From: Desulfohalovibrio reitneri
GTDB taxonomy: Bacteria; Desulfobacterota; Desulfovibrionia; Desulfovibrionales; Desulfovibrionaceae
Length of the DNA: 64,000 nt
Assembly (NCBI RefSeq): GCF_000711295.1
Contig: NZ_JOMJ01000003.1
Coordinates: 1,685,501-1,749,500, forward strand
Direction of reading: 5' to 3'
Shown here: piece after piece, positions 26,814 through 35,489 of the stretch
Layout: the number at the start of each line of letters is the position of its first letter
How positions within the stretch are numbered: position 1 is the first letter of the stretch
Position numbers and translations under genes: made by a program
The notes under the pieces: model-generated
Databases searched by the model: none
What the model was told of the DNA's origin: nothing
Seen by the model: the letters and a program-made list of their open reading frames with translations, nothing else

Positions 26814-27425
26814 TCAGAACGAGGCATTCATGGCCCGCCGCACCACACGCTCCAGCTCGCGGCCGAAGAGGAAGCCCAGCCAGGCCTCGGCCTCAGGGGC
26901 CCTGGCAGTGAGCCCCTGGCGGAAGGCCTGGTCCGCGCCGCACATGGCCTCCAGCTCGCGCCGGGCGGCGGACTCGCCCGTCCTGGCCCGCCGGCCAAGC
27001 TCCAGGGCTCGCTCCACCGGGCAGGTTTCCTGGTGGGCCCGGACCAGCTCGGCCAAGGCGCTGTCCGGCTCCAGCAGGTCGGCGCGGACCAGCCTGTCCC
27101 GGTCGTAGGCGGCCGCCAGGGCGGAAGGGTCGCGGCAGTCCAGCAGGCGGCACTCCAGGGGCCGGTTGCGGTAGATGGAGCAGCCCGCCTCCCCGACGTA
27201 GAAGCGGCAGGTCCAGGCCCCGCCCGGGGCCGGGGCCAGCTTGACGATCTCCCCGGCCAGCGGGGCCACCGCCCCGGCCACCTGGTCGAAGGCTGGTTCC
27301 CCGGCCCGCAGCGTCAGCAGATGGGCCAGCCCCACCGGGCCGCTCTCCACCAGATCCAAATCCTCGCGGTGCAGGGCAGGTCCGCCCTGCTTGCAGCACT
27401 CGCCGCAGCGTTGGCATTCGCTCAT
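26814..27425 (-). CDS. YkgJ-family Fe/Zn-chelating cysteine-cluster protein
   Basis: 203 residues beginning MSECQRCGECCKQGGPAL, the CxxCGxCC cluster. It continues with WTCRFYVGEAGCSIYRNRP and LECRLLDCRD, completing the YkgJ metal-site pattern. The helical C-terminal half (about 105-203) has no recognised domain. Its start overlaps the stop of the Ser/Thr kinase gene by 4 bp and it ends the HtrA operon. Members of the family are proposed Fe-S or zinc proteins; a role as a metal-sensing partner of the kinase is only a guess. Confidence 0.88.
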   Translation of the reverse strand: MSECQRCGECCKQGGPALHREDLDLVESGPVGLAHLLTLRAGEPAFDQVAGAVAPLAGEIVKLAPAPGGAWTCRFYVGEAGCSIYRNRPLECRLLDCRDPSALAAAYDRDRLVRADLLEPDSALAELVRAHQETCPVERALELGRRARTGESAARRELEAMCGADQAFRQGLTARAPEAEAWLGFLFGRELERVVRRAMNASF

Positions 27426-28777
27426 GGTTCGCCTCCCCGCACGCAGCGCACGGAACGCAAACAGTCCATGTCCGCCCGGTCGATGCAACCCAGGGCGGGG
27501 TCGGCGAACCAGGCCTTGGTGAAGGTGGCCCGGTCCGCGCTCCACAGCCCGCCCCGGGCGGGCGCGAATACCGGGTCCAGGCAGAGGGTTTCCACCCCGG
27601 CGGCCGGGAGCAGCAGCCCGGCCAGCTCCGAGGCCGTGGGCACCCGCCAGTCGCCGTGCCCGCCCAGGCCCTGCCGGTTCAGCTCGCCGGCCCAGTCGGC
27701 CGCCTCGTCCCATTGTAAAGTGTGTGGACTGACGCCTCGCTCCCAGGTCAGGCCGGTGGCCCGGTCGGTGACGGTACCGTCGCCGTTGTCCAGCGGGTCC
27801 GGCGCGGGCGGGGGCCAGGGGTGGCGCAGGGCGTCCAGCCCCAGCACGACCCGCGCCTCGTCCTTGGAAATCTTGGAGGGTCGCGAGCGGGGGGCGGGCC
27901 TGGCTGGGCCCTCCGCGCCGCCCGGCTCCGGGGGCAATTCGCAGTGCCCGGCCCGGGCTTGCTCCCAGGCGGTCAGGGCCTCGTACAGCTCCCCCGCCAT
28001 GGCCCCGGCATCCGCGTACCGCCGGCCGGGGTCGGGGGCCACGGCCCGCGTCAGCACCGCGTCGAAGGCCTCGAACAAACCGGGGTTGGCGGCCGAGGGC
28101 GGGGTGCGCGCGGCCGGGTTCTCGTCCGGCAGCGCGCCGGTGAGCATGCGCCAGAGCATGACCCCCACGGAGTAGAGGTCCGCCTCCGGCCCGGCCGCGT
28201 CCGGGTCCGCCTCCTGCTCCGGGGCGGTGTAGAACGGCGTGCCGATGGCTACCCCGCGCGGCGACTCCCACCGCTCGCCCCGCACCCGGTGCAGGCCGAA
28301 GTCGATGAGTCTGGCCCGGCCCTCGTCGTCCAGCATGACGTTGAAGGGCTTGAGGTCGCGGTGCAGTACGCCGTCCTGGTGCAGTCTGCCCACGCCGTCC
28401 AACACCTCCCGCCCCAGCCGGGCAGCCCAGGGCGGAGGCAGCACCCGGCTGGGCTCCTCCGCCTGATAGGACTCGGCCAGCATGGAGCCGAGGTTGGCGC
28501 AGAAATACTCCATGGTGTAGAAGGGCCGCCCCGCCTCGTCGCGGTCGCAGTCCAGCACCGAGGCGATGCGGGGGTGGCGCAGCCGCCCCAGCACCCGCGC
28601 CTCGTCCAGGAAGAGGCGCTCCACAGCGTCCTCCCCCCACAGCATCTCCAGGGTCTCGTCCGGCATCAGCCGCTTCAGGGCCACCACGCGCCCGGCCACG
28701 GGCAGCACGGCCTTGTACACCCGGCCCATGCCGCCCGCGCCCAGCAGCCCGGCAACCCGGTACTTGCCGATGTTCAT
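27422..28777 (-). CDS. Ser/Thr protein kinase with C-terminal DUF1566 (Lcl-type) domain
   Basis: 451 residues. A Hanks-type kinase domain covers about 5-270: glycine loop LLGAGGMGRVYKA, VALKRL lysine, catalytic HRDLKPFNVML, and DFG in LIDFGLHRV. A proline-rich linker (about 285-330) leads to a DUF1566 domain (about 335-445), with DNGDGTVTDRATGLTWERG and GDWRVPTASELAGLL. There is no membrane span. ATG 28777 was chosen because GGAGG lies 8 nt upstream; the GTG two codons earlier is too close to it. It overlaps both neighbours by 4 bp. The target proteins are unknown. Confidence 0.93.
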   Translation of the reverse strand: MNIGKYRVAGLLGAGGMGRVYKAVLPVAGRVVALKRLMPDETLEMLWGEDAVERLFLDEARVLGRLRHPRIASVLDCDRDEAGRPFYTMEYFCANLGSMLAESYQAEEPSRVLPPPWAARLGREVLDGVGRLHQDGVLHRDLKPFNVMLDDEGRARLIDFGLHRVRGERWESPRGVAIGTPFYTAPEQEADPDAAGPEADLYSVGVMLWRMLTGALPDENPAARTPPSAANPGLFEAFDAVLTRAVAPDPGRRYADAGAMAGELYEALTAWEQARAGHCELPPEPGGAEGPARPAPRSRPSKISKDEARVVLGLDALRHPWPPPAPDPLDNGDGTVTDRATGLTWERGVSPHTLQWDEAADWAGELNRQGLGGHGDWRVPTASELAGLLLPAAGVETLCLDPVFAPARGGLWSADRATFTKAWFADPALGCIDRADMDCLRSVRCVRGGEP

Positions 28778-29502
28778 CCCCACAGCCTCCTGGCGTACCG
28801 CTCGGGCAACCCCGCCTCGGGAATGAGCCGCGCCGTCAGTTCCACGTCGTAGGGCACTCGGCGCACCTCGGCACGCTCCCCCCGGTCCCAGAGCACGTAC
28901 TTGGCCCGGGGGTCGCCGTCGCGCGGCTGGCCCACCGCGCCCACGTTGAGAATGGTCTTCACCCCGGGGTCGATGCGCAACCAGCCCGGCTCCAGTCGCG
29001 TCTTGACCACCTCGTCCCCCTCCAGCGAGTAGCGGCGCAGCTCGTGGGTGTGCCCGGCGAAGCAGAGGTTCTCCTCCATGCGCCGCATGCGCCCGGCCAG
29101 CTTGCCCTTGTGCAGTTCCTGAAAGAGGTAGGCGTTGACCGAATCCGGCGGCGCTCCGTGCACGAAGCGCACGCCGTGGCGGACGATGGCCCGGGGCAGG
29201 TCCACGGACCAGGCCAGGGAATCCGGGGAGAGCAGGCTCCGGGTTACCTCCAGCGCCTCCAGGGCGTGGGGGTTGAAACGGACTGACGCCTCCGCCGGGT
29301 CGGCCAGTCCCTGCTCGTGGTTGCCCAGACAGGAGGAGACCCCCCGCTCGCGCAGAAAGGCCACCACCTCGTCCGGCTGGGGGCCGTAGCCCACGTTGTC
29401 GCCCAGGGTCAGCACCTCGTCCGCTCCCCGGGCCTGAAGGTCCTCCCAGACCGCCTCCAGGGCCTGGAAGTTGCCGTGGATGTCGGACAGCACCGCCAGC
29501 AT
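28774..29502 (-). CDS. calcineurin-like metallophosphoesterase (YfcE/MJ0936-like)
   Basis: 242 residues with the dinuclear-metal motifs in order: SDIHGN (about 6), TLGDNVGYGP (about 37), CLGNHE (about 58), HGAP (about 117) and FAGHTH (about 149). This cytoplasmic phosphatase or phosphodiesterase is encoded directly before the Ser/Thr kinase with a 4-bp overlap. It could reverse the kinase's phosphorylation or hydrolyse a nucleotide signal. Its start overlaps the HtrA stop by one base (TGATG). Confidence 0.92.
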   Translation of the reverse strand: MLAVLSDIHGNFQALEAVWEDLQARGADEVLTLGDNVGYGPQPDEVVAFLRERGVSSCLGNHEQGLADPAEASVRFNPHALEALEVTRSLLSPDSLAWSVDLPRAIVRHGVRFVHGAPPDSVNAYLFQELHKGKLAGRMRRMEENLCFAGHTHELRRYSLEGDEVVKTRLEPGWLRIDPGVKTILNVGAVGQPRDGDPRAKYVLWDRGERAEVRRVPYDVELTARLIPEAGLPERYARRLWG

Positions 29503-30854
29503 CAGCCCCCCACGGGCAGCTTCACGTGGTAGCCCCGGCCGTCCCGCTCCACCTTGAGGAGCACGGTGTTGTGCAGCCGGTAGCGGTTCACCGCCCGGAC
29601 CACATGGCGGGGGTCCTTGAGGACAAGCCCGCCGATGTTGAAGATGTGGTCCCCGGTGCGCAAGCCGATGCGGGCGGCCGGGCCGCCCTGCACCACGCCG
29701 TTGATGCGGAAGCCGCGCGACTCGGCTTCGTCCGCCAGTTTCAGCCCCCAGCGGCCGCGCAGGATCTTCACCGCCTGCTCCCAGGTGAAGGGCGCGGCGG
29801 TCAGCTCCACGGTGCGCCTGCCGCCCTGGCCGTCCACCAGCAGCTTGACGCTTTGGCCCCGTGTGAAGTTGCGCAACAGCTGCACGTAATGAACCTTGTC
29901 CTCCACCCGCACGCCGTTGACCTCCACCACCACATCGCCCGGCTGCAGGCCGGAGCCCTCGGCCGGGGTGCCGGGCAGCAGATCGCTGACCAACAGCCCG
30001 GCGGGGCGGCGCAGGTCGAAATACCCGGCGATGCGCTCGTCCACGTCCTGCCCGGCCAGCCCCAGCCAGACCAGGGCCACCCGGCCGGTCTCGATGAGCT
30101 CCTCCACCGCCCGCTTGGCCTTGTTGACGGGGATGGCGAAGCCGATGCCCTCGGCCTGGGCGGCGATGGCCGTGTTCAGGCCGATGACCTGCCCCTTGAT
30201 GTTCACCAGGGGGCCGCCGGAGTTGCCGGGGTTGATGGCCGCGTCGGTCTGCAGAAAGTCGGTGAAGGCGCCGCGCTTGGTGCGCACGCTGCGGCCGGTG
30301 GCCGAGAGCACGCCGGTGGTCACGGTGTGGGAGTAGCCGAAGGGGTTGCCGATGGCGATGACCTCCTCGCCGATGTAGAGGTCCGAGGAGTCGCCCATCT
30401 CCGCCTGGGGCAGGTCGCCTTCGCCGGACAGGCGCAGCACGGCCAGATCGAAGTCCGGGTCCGCGCCCACCAGCTCGGCCTGGAATTCCCGGCCGTCCAG
30501 CAGGTTGACCCGCACCTCCGAGGCCCCGGCGATGACGTGGGAGTTGGTGACAACCAGCCGCTTGCCGCCGTCGATGACCACCCCGGAGCCCAGGGAGGTG
30601 ACCTCCACGCTGCGCTCGCGCCCCTGGTTGAGGAAGTCGCGGAACATGGGCGGGAATCCCTGGAACATGTCGGCGAAGGGGTTGGGGGCCCGCTTCTCCA
30701 TCCGCGCCGAGGTGATGTTGACCACGGACGGGGCCACCTGGCGCACGGCGCGCACGGTGGGGGTCATGCGGGGATCGTCCTGGGCCCGGGCCGCTTGCCC
30801 CGGGGCCAGCAGCAGCACGAGGAACACGGTGAGGAAAATGCGTCTTGAAAGCAT
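29502..30854 (-). CDS. HtrA/DegP-family periplasmic serine protease
   Basis: 450 residues. A signal peptide (about 1-24, ending AARA) directs it to the periplasm. The trypsin-like domain shows the triad His in VVTNSHVIAG, Asp in DPDFDLAVLRL and Ser in INPGNSGGPLV. Two PDZ regions follow (about 265-345, with GLLVSDLLPGTPAEGSGLQPGD; and about 375-450). It handles misfolded envelope proteins. It is the first gene of a four-gene overlapping operon with a phosphatase, a kinase and a YkgJ protein. The start codon region is GGGGGAATG, a close ribosome site; the frame upstream lacks signal-peptide character. Confidence 0.93.
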   Translation of the reverse strand: MLSRRIFLTVFLVLLLAPGQAARAQDDPRMTPTVRAVRQVAPSVVNITSARMEKRAPNPFADMFQGFPPMFRDFLNQGRERSVEVTSLGSGVVIDGGKRLVVTNSHVIAGASEVRVNLLDGREFQAELVGADPDFDLAVLRLSGEGDLPQAEMGDSSDLYIGEEVIAIGNPFGYSHTVTTGVLSATGRSVRTKRGAFTDFLQTDAAINPGNSGGPLVNIKGQVIGLNTAIAAQAEGIGFAIPVNKAKRAVEELIETGRVALVWLGLAGQDVDERIAGYFDLRRPAGLLVSDLLPGTPAEGSGLQPGDVVVEVNGVRVEDKVHYVQLLRNFTRGQSVKLLVDGQGGRRTVELTAAPFTWEQAVKILRGRWGLKLADEAESRGFRINGVVQGGPAARIGLRTGDHIFNIGGLVLKDPRHVVRAVNRYRLHNTVLLKVERDGRGYHVKLPVGG

Positions 30855-30958
30855 TCCCCCATGATGTACCAACTCGCCGCGATTGGGAAGGGAAGCGCGC
30901 CTTGCGCGGGACGGTCGCCTGACGCTACAAAGGCGGTTGCACCAAACAGGAGAGACAC

Positions 30959-32617
30959 ATGCGAAGCAAAAACATGACGGGCGGCCCCGGACGGGCCCCC
31001 CACCGGTCCCTGCTCCACGCCCTGGGGCTGACCCGCTCGGAGATGGAGCGCCCATTGGTGGGCATAGCCAACGCCGCCAACGAGGTGGTGCCCGGCCACC
31101 GCGACCTGGACCGGCTGGCCGAGGCGGCCAAGGCCGGAGTCCGCGCCGCGGGCGGCACTCCCCTGGAATTTCCGGCCATCGCCGTGTGCGACGGGCTGGC
31201 CATGAACCACGAGGGCATGCGTTTCTCCCTGCCCTCGCGGGAGAACATCGCCGACTCCGTGGAGATCATGGCCACGGCCCATCCCTTCGACGCCCTGGTC
31301 CTCATCCCCAACTGCGACAAAAGCGTGCCCGGCATGCTCATGGCCATGCTGCGGCTGAACATCCCGGCCATCCTCGTCTCCGGCGGCCCCATGCTGGCGG
31401 GCAAAGGGGGCACCGACCTGGTCAGCGTGTTCGAGGCCGTGGGCAAGGTGCGGCGCGGCGAGATGAGCCAGGAGGAACTGGCCGAACTGGAGCAGACCGC
31501 CTGCCCCGGCTGCGGCTCCTGCTCCGGCATGTTCACGGCCAACTCCATGAACTGCCTTTCCGAGACCATCGGCCTGGCCCTGCCGGGCAACGGCACCATC
31601 CCCGCGCCCACGGCCGAGCGGGTGCGCCTGGCCCACACCGCGGGCGAGCGGGTCATGGACCTTTTGGCCAAAGGCATCGCCCCGCGCGACATAGTCACCC
31701 CCAAGGCGGTGGCCAACGCCGTGACCATGGACATGGCCCTGGGCTGCTCCACCAACACGGTGCTGCACCTGCCCGCCATTTTCCGCGAGGCCGGGCTGGA
31801 CCTGTCCCTGGACATCTTCGACGAAATCTCCCGGGCCACGCCCAACCTCTGCCGCCTCTCCCCGGCCGGGCCGCACCACCTTGAGGACCTGCACCGGGCC
31901 GGGGGCATCCCCGCGGTCATGGACGAGTTGCGCCGCGACGGCCGCATCGAGGGCGAATGCCTCACGGCCACCGGCCGCACCGTGGCCGAGAACCTGGACG
32001 CCCTGCAGCCCGCCATCCTCGACCCTGAGGTCATCCGCACCGTGGCCGAGCCGTACGCCCCGCAGGGCGGCATCGCCGTGCTGCGCGGCAACCTCGCCCC
32101 GGATGGGTGCGTGGTCAAGCAGTCGGCCGTGGGCGAGGAAATGCTGGTCAGCCAGGGCGAGGCGCGGGTCTTCGACGGCGAGGAGGAGGCCAACCAGGCC
32201 ATCCTGGCCGGGGAGATCCAGCCCGGACAGGTGGTGGTCATCCGCTACGAAGGCCCCAAGGGCGGCCCAGGCATGCGCGAGATGCTCTCGCCCACGGCCA
32301 ACATCGCGGGCATGGGCCTGGGCTCGCAGGTCTCCCTCATCACCGACGGCCGTTTCTCCGGCGGCACCCGCGGGGCGGCCATCGGCCACGTCTCGCCCGA
32401 GGCCGCGGCCGGGGGGCCCATCGGCCTCATCAAGGACGGCGACACCATCCAGGTGAACATCCCCGAGCGGCGGCTGGAGCTTTTGGTGGACGAGGACGAG
32501 CTGGCCCGCCGCAAGGCGGAGTGGACGCCGCGCGAGCCAAAGACCGGATCCAGGCAGCTCAAGCGCTACGCCGCCCAGGTGTCCTCGGCGGCGCAGGGCG
32601 CTGTGCTCTCGGACTGA
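30959..32617 (+). CDS. ilvD: dihydroxy-acid dehydratase
   Basis: 552 residues, normal length. It converts 2,3-dihydroxy-3-methyl(valerate/butyrate) to the 2-keto acids of isoleucine and valine synthesis, using an Fe-S cluster. Cluster and catalytic segments are present: [18 protein letters not shown] (about 115) and [21 protein letters not shown] (about 180). The C-terminus has [13 protein letters not shown] and [19 protein letters not shown] precedes the ATG. It is divergent from the HtrA operon across about 105 bp. A small methyltransferase gene follows after 4 bp. Confidence 0.96.
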   Translation: MRSKNMTGGPGRAPHRSLLHALGLTRSEMERPLVGIANAANEVVPGHRDLDRLAEAAKAGVRAAGGTPLEFPAIAVCDGLAMNHEGMRFSLPSRENIADSVEIMATAHPFDALVLIPNCDKSVPGMLMAMLRLNIPAILVSGGPMLAGKGGTDLVSVFEAVGKVRRGEMSQEELAELEQTACPGCGSCSGMFTANSMNCLSETIGLALPGNGTIPAPTAERVRLAHTAGERVMDLLAKGIAPRDIVTPKAVANAVTMDMALGCSTNTVLHLPAIFREAGLDLSLDIFDEISRATPNLCRLSPAGPHHLEDLHRAGGIPAVMDELRRDGRIEGECLTATGRTVAENLDALQPAILDPEVIRTVAEPYAPQGGIAVLRGNLAPDGCVVKQSAVGEEMLVSQGEARVFDGEEEANQAILAGEIQPGQVVVIRYEGPKGGPGMREMLSPTANIAGMGLGSQVSLITDGRFSGGTRGAAIGHVSPEAAAGGPIGLIKDGDTIQVNIPERRLELLVDEDELARRKAEWTPREPKTGSRQLKRYAAQVSSAAQGAVLSD

Positions 32618-32621
32618 GGTT

Positions 32622-33365
32622 ATGGGCACGGAAGAGGCCATCGTCAGCCGCTACCAGGACTGGTACGAGACCCCCCAAGGCCTCTTCGCCTACGGGCGGG
32701 AGCGGGCCCTGCTGGGGCACATGCTCTCGGCCTGGCGGCGGCGCGGCCGCAGGCTGCTGGAGATAGGCTGCGGCCCCGGCGTCTTCCTGCACTTCCTCTG
32801 GGAGTCGGGCTTCGACGTCACCGGCCTGGACGCCTCCGCGGTGATGCTGGCCGCCGCCCGCGAACGGCTGGGCAACCGGGCGGACCTGCACCTGGGCCGG
32901 GCCGAGGAGCTGCCCTACGAGGACGACGAGTTCGACTACGCCGTGCTCCTGACCATGCTGGAGTTCTCCGACGACCCCCGGACCGTGCTGGCCGAGGCCG
33001 TACGGGTGGCCTCGCGGGGGGTCATGGTGGCCGTGCTCAACCGCTTCTCCCTGTACTATCTCAGCCGGGGCATCCCCTGGCCGGGCTGTTCCCGCTCCAC
33101 CCTGCGCCGGGCCAACTGGCAGGACTGGATGCGGGTCAAGCGGTGGCTGCGGCGCGCCGGGGCCTCCGGCCGCTGCACCGCCCGCTCCGTGCTGCCGGGG
33201 CCCTACTCCACCTGGGGGCGCGGCAGAATCTGGAACCTGGTTAACACGCCTTTCTACCCCCCGTGGATGGGGGCTTGGTGCTGCCTGCGCCTGGACATGG
33301 ACCCCCAGCGCACCGGCACCACCTTGCCCTCCTTCGCCTCGGAGGCCAAGCCGACCACCGGCTGA
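32622..33365 (+). CDS. class I SAM-dependent methyltransferase
   Basis: 247 residues. The SAM site motif is LLEIGCGPGVFLHFLW (about 46-61), with the acidic residue in DVTGLDAS and the later EELPYEDDEFDYAVLLTMLEF. This is the UbiE/Methyltransf_11 type. The C-terminal part (about 150-247) is family-specific and does not reveal the substrate. It begins 4 bp after ilvD and is probably co-transcribed. A sigma-54-like promoter for the next gene starts 8 bp after its stop. Confidence 0.9.
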   Translation: MGTEEAIVSRYQDWYETPQGLFAYGRERALLGHMLSAWRRRGRRLLEIGCGPGVFLHFLWESGFDVTGLDASAVMLAAARERLGNRADLHLGRAEELPYEDDEFDYAVLLTMLEFSDDPRTVLAEAVRVASRGVMVAVLNRFSLYYLSRGIPWPGCSRSTLRRANWQDWMRVKRWLRRAGASGRCTARSVLPGPYSTWGRGRIWNLVNTPFYPPWMGAWCCLRLDMDPQRTGTTLPSFASEAKPTTG

Positions 33366-33372
33366 GAACTCC

Positions 33373-33388
33373 TGGCACGCTCCCTGCA
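33373..33388 (+). promoter_or_regulatory. candidate sigma-54 promoter (-24/-12)
   Basis: TGGCACGCTCCCTGCA places GG (33374-33375) and GC (33386-33387) 12 bp apart, as the sigma-54 consensus TGGCAC-N5-TTGC requires; one -12 base differs (CTGC for TTGC). A start near 33399 would give a roughly 42-nt leader to the flavoprotein gene. Found by eye; no enhancer site was identified. Confidence 0.5.
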
Positions 33389-33440
33389 TCCCGTTCCACC
33401 ACGGCCGCCGGTTTTCCGACGCGGCCACTGGAGCAAGCAG

Positions 33441-34856
33441 ATGCAGAACCCGCCATCCCCCGCACGCGCCCTGGACGCCGACATCCTGGTCCTCGGTTCC
33501 GGCCTGGCCGGCCTGCGCGCCGCGTGGGCCGCCCTGGAGGAGAACCCCGGAGCCGGAGTGGTGGTGGCCAGCGCGGCCAGGGGGCCGTCCGGCTCCTCCT
33601 TCGCCAACCTCCACGACCGCCTGGGCATCCAGGTCTGCGGCGACGACGCCGAGCGCGCCGCCCTGGTGGAGGACGTGCTGGCGGCAGCCGGTCCCGGTGA
33701 GATCGACCCCGTCCTGGTGGAGGTTCTGGCCGCCGAAAGCCTGGACCGCTTCCGCGACCTGGAGGACCTGGGCGCGGAGTTCCTGCGCGACGGGGACGGC
33801 CGCCGCAGCGCCTTTTCCGCCTGTTTCAGCCCCCGCAGCCGCAGGGCGGCCATATTTACCGACCTGGGCGCGACCTACCGCCGTTTCGCCGAACGGGTGG
33901 AGGCCCTGGGCGGGCGATTTCTGCCGGGCCTGACCGTGCGCCGCCTGCTGGCCGGGGACGGCCGCTGCCGGGGCGCCCTGCTGGAGAGCGAAGCGGACGG
34001 CGGACGGGTGGAACTGCGCGCCGAGGCCACCATCATGGCCCTGGGCGGCCCCGCCCCCCTCTTCGCCTACACCCAGGCCGGGCCGCGCAACCCCGGCTTT
34101 TCCTACGGCCTGCTGGACGAGGCCGGGGTGGAGCTGATCAACGCGGGCTACCTGCAATACATGTGGGCCAGCCTGCCGGACCGCACCTTCTGGAACATCG
34201 CCGAGCTGGCCCGCCCCGGGGCCGGGGTGCTGGACGCTTCCGGCAACCTCGTGGTCCCGCCGCCGGAGATCGCCAAGTTGGCCGGCGCGCGGCGCGGCCA
34301 CTGCCCCTACGGCTTCGGCCTGGAGGACGCCGCCCTGGACCATTTCCTGGCCGACTACCTGGACTGGGACGGCGCGGCCACCGTGCTCTCCCCCAGCCGG
34401 GGCAGGCTGCGCGTTGCCCCCATGGCCCATGCGGGCAACGGCGGGGCGCGGGTGGACGCCTGGGGCCGCACTTCCCTGCCCGGCCTGTACGCCTGCGGCG
34501 AGTGCGCCTCGGGCATGCACGGGGCCAACCGCGTGGGCGGGGCCATGGTCCTGGCAACACAGGTCTTTGGCCGCCGCGCCGGGCTGCACGCCGCCAAATC
34601 CCTTAAGAAGATCGGCCGGGGAACCGATACATTGTTTACCGGGTTAGCGAATCCCCTTCCGCCGCCTCGCGGCAGGAACCCGCACCGGGAGCGGCTGGCC
34701 TGGTCGCTGCAGCGCAACGCCCTGCGGCCCTGCCCCGAAGTGCGGCGACTTCTGGGTCAGACCAGGGAGGAGCGCAAGCATGCCGGGGACTGGCGGGACC
34801 GCCTTGCCCTGCGGACGGGTGTCACGTTATTGAACCATTTCGCCGCCAACTGCTAA
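33441..34856 (+). CDS. NadB/SdhA-like FAD-dependent oxidoreductase
   Basis: 471 residues. The FAD-binding DADILVLGSGLAGLRAAWAA is at about 13-32. Further family segments are TIMALGGPAPLF and, near the C-terminus, GLYACGECASGMHGANRVGGAMVLA, matching the fumarate reductase/L-aspartate oxidase flavoprotein class. The N-terminal FAD motif and the C-terminal GEC...G.NR.GG motif are intact. It is encoded 4 bp before a winged-helix gene and a NeuB-family synthase, not with nadA or nadC, so true L-aspartate oxidase function is uncertain. A sigma-54-like promoter lies just upstream. Confidence 0.82.
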   Translation: MQNPPSPARALDADILVLGSGLAGLRAAWAALEENPGAGVVVASAARGPSGSSFANLHDRLGIQVCGDDAERAALVEDVLAAAGPGEIDPVLVEVLAAESLDRFRDLEDLGAEFLRDGDGRRSAFSACFSPRSRRAAIFTDLGATYRRFAERVEALGGRFLPGLTVRRLLAGDGRCRGALLESEADGGRVELRAEATIMALGGPAPLFAYTQAGPRNPGFSYGLLDEAGVELINAGYLQYMWASLPDRTFWNIAELARPGAGVLDASGNLVVPPPEIAKLAGARRGHCPYGFGLEDAALDHFLADYLDWDGAATVLSPSRGRLRVAPMAHAGNGGARVDAWGRTSLPGLYACGECASGMHGANRVGGAMVLATQVFGRRAGLHAAKSLKKIGRGTDTLFTGLANPLPPPRGRNPHRERLAWSLQRNALRPCPEVRRLLGQTREERKHAGDWRDRLALRTGVTLLNHFAANC

Positions 34857-34860
34857 CAAG

Positions 34861-35487
34861 GTGAACGGTCAGGTGCTCTCCCAGCAAAACCAGTTCTTCA
34901 AGCCCGGCAAGCAGACGCGCATCCTCTCCCTGCTGGAGGGGGTCTCCGCGGGCAGCCGGGTGAGCCAGTGCCACCTGGGGCGGCTGACCGAAATGAGCGG
35001 CGCCATGGTCAACAAGTACCTCAAGTCGCTGCGCAGCGAGGGCACCGTGCGCCTGACCCCCGTGACGCGCAAAAGCTTCGAGTACAACCTGACCGAGGCG
35101 GGCGAAGCCAAACGCCGGGAACTGCTGGGCGAATACTGCGCCGAGATCGTCCGCATCTACTCCTCGCTCAAGGCCTCCATCCGGGGCAAGCTGGACCACC
35201 TGCGCGGACAGGGCGTGGAGCGGCTGGCCCTGTTCGGGGCCTCGGACACCTGCGAGGTGGTTCTCTCCGCGCTGAATGGCTCCTCCTTCCGGGTGCTGGC
35301 CGTCACGGACAACGACCCGGCCAAGCACGGCTCCCTGTTCCACGGCCACGTGGTCTCCCATCCGCAGGTTCTGGAGACCATCAGCGCCCAGGCAGTCGTC
35401 ATCACCTCCTTCGGCAGGCAGGACGAAATCCACCGTCAGCTCCAGCCCCTGGCCGAGCGGCGAAACCTCGAAATCGTAAGGTTGTGA
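34861..35487 (+). CDS. winged-helix regulator with C-terminal Rossmann-like domain
   Basis: 208 residues starting at GTG, 4 bp after the flavoprotein gene, with a weak ribosome site. The N-terminal MarR-like winged helix (about 20-85) contains VSQCHLGRLTEMSGAMVNKYLKSL and EGTVRLTPVTRKSFEYNLTEAG. The C-terminal part (about 110-208) has RLALFGASDTCEVVLSAL and RVLAVTDNDPAKHG, like the nucleotide-binding domain found in sugar-acetyltransferase and CoA-binding proteins. This combination is common next to surface-glycan genes and suggests a regulator that senses a nucleotide or sugar ligand. The ligand is unknown. Confidence 0.75.
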   Translation: MNGQVLSQQNQFFKPGKQTRILSLLEGVSAGSRVSQCHLGRLTEMSGAMVNKYLKSLRSEGTVRLTPVTRKSFEYNLTEAGEAKRRELLGEYCAEIVRIYSSLKASIRGKLDHLRGQGVERLALFGASDTCEVVLSALNGSSFRVLAVTDNDPAKHGSLFHGHVVSHPQVLETISAQAVVITSFGRQDEIHRQLQPLAERRNLEIVRL

Positions 35488-35489
35488 CC

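Noticed and set aside
33441-34856. Calling the flavoprotein nadB outright
   Set aside because: FAD motifs fit the family, but there is no nadA or nadC nearby and the context is glycan synthesis.
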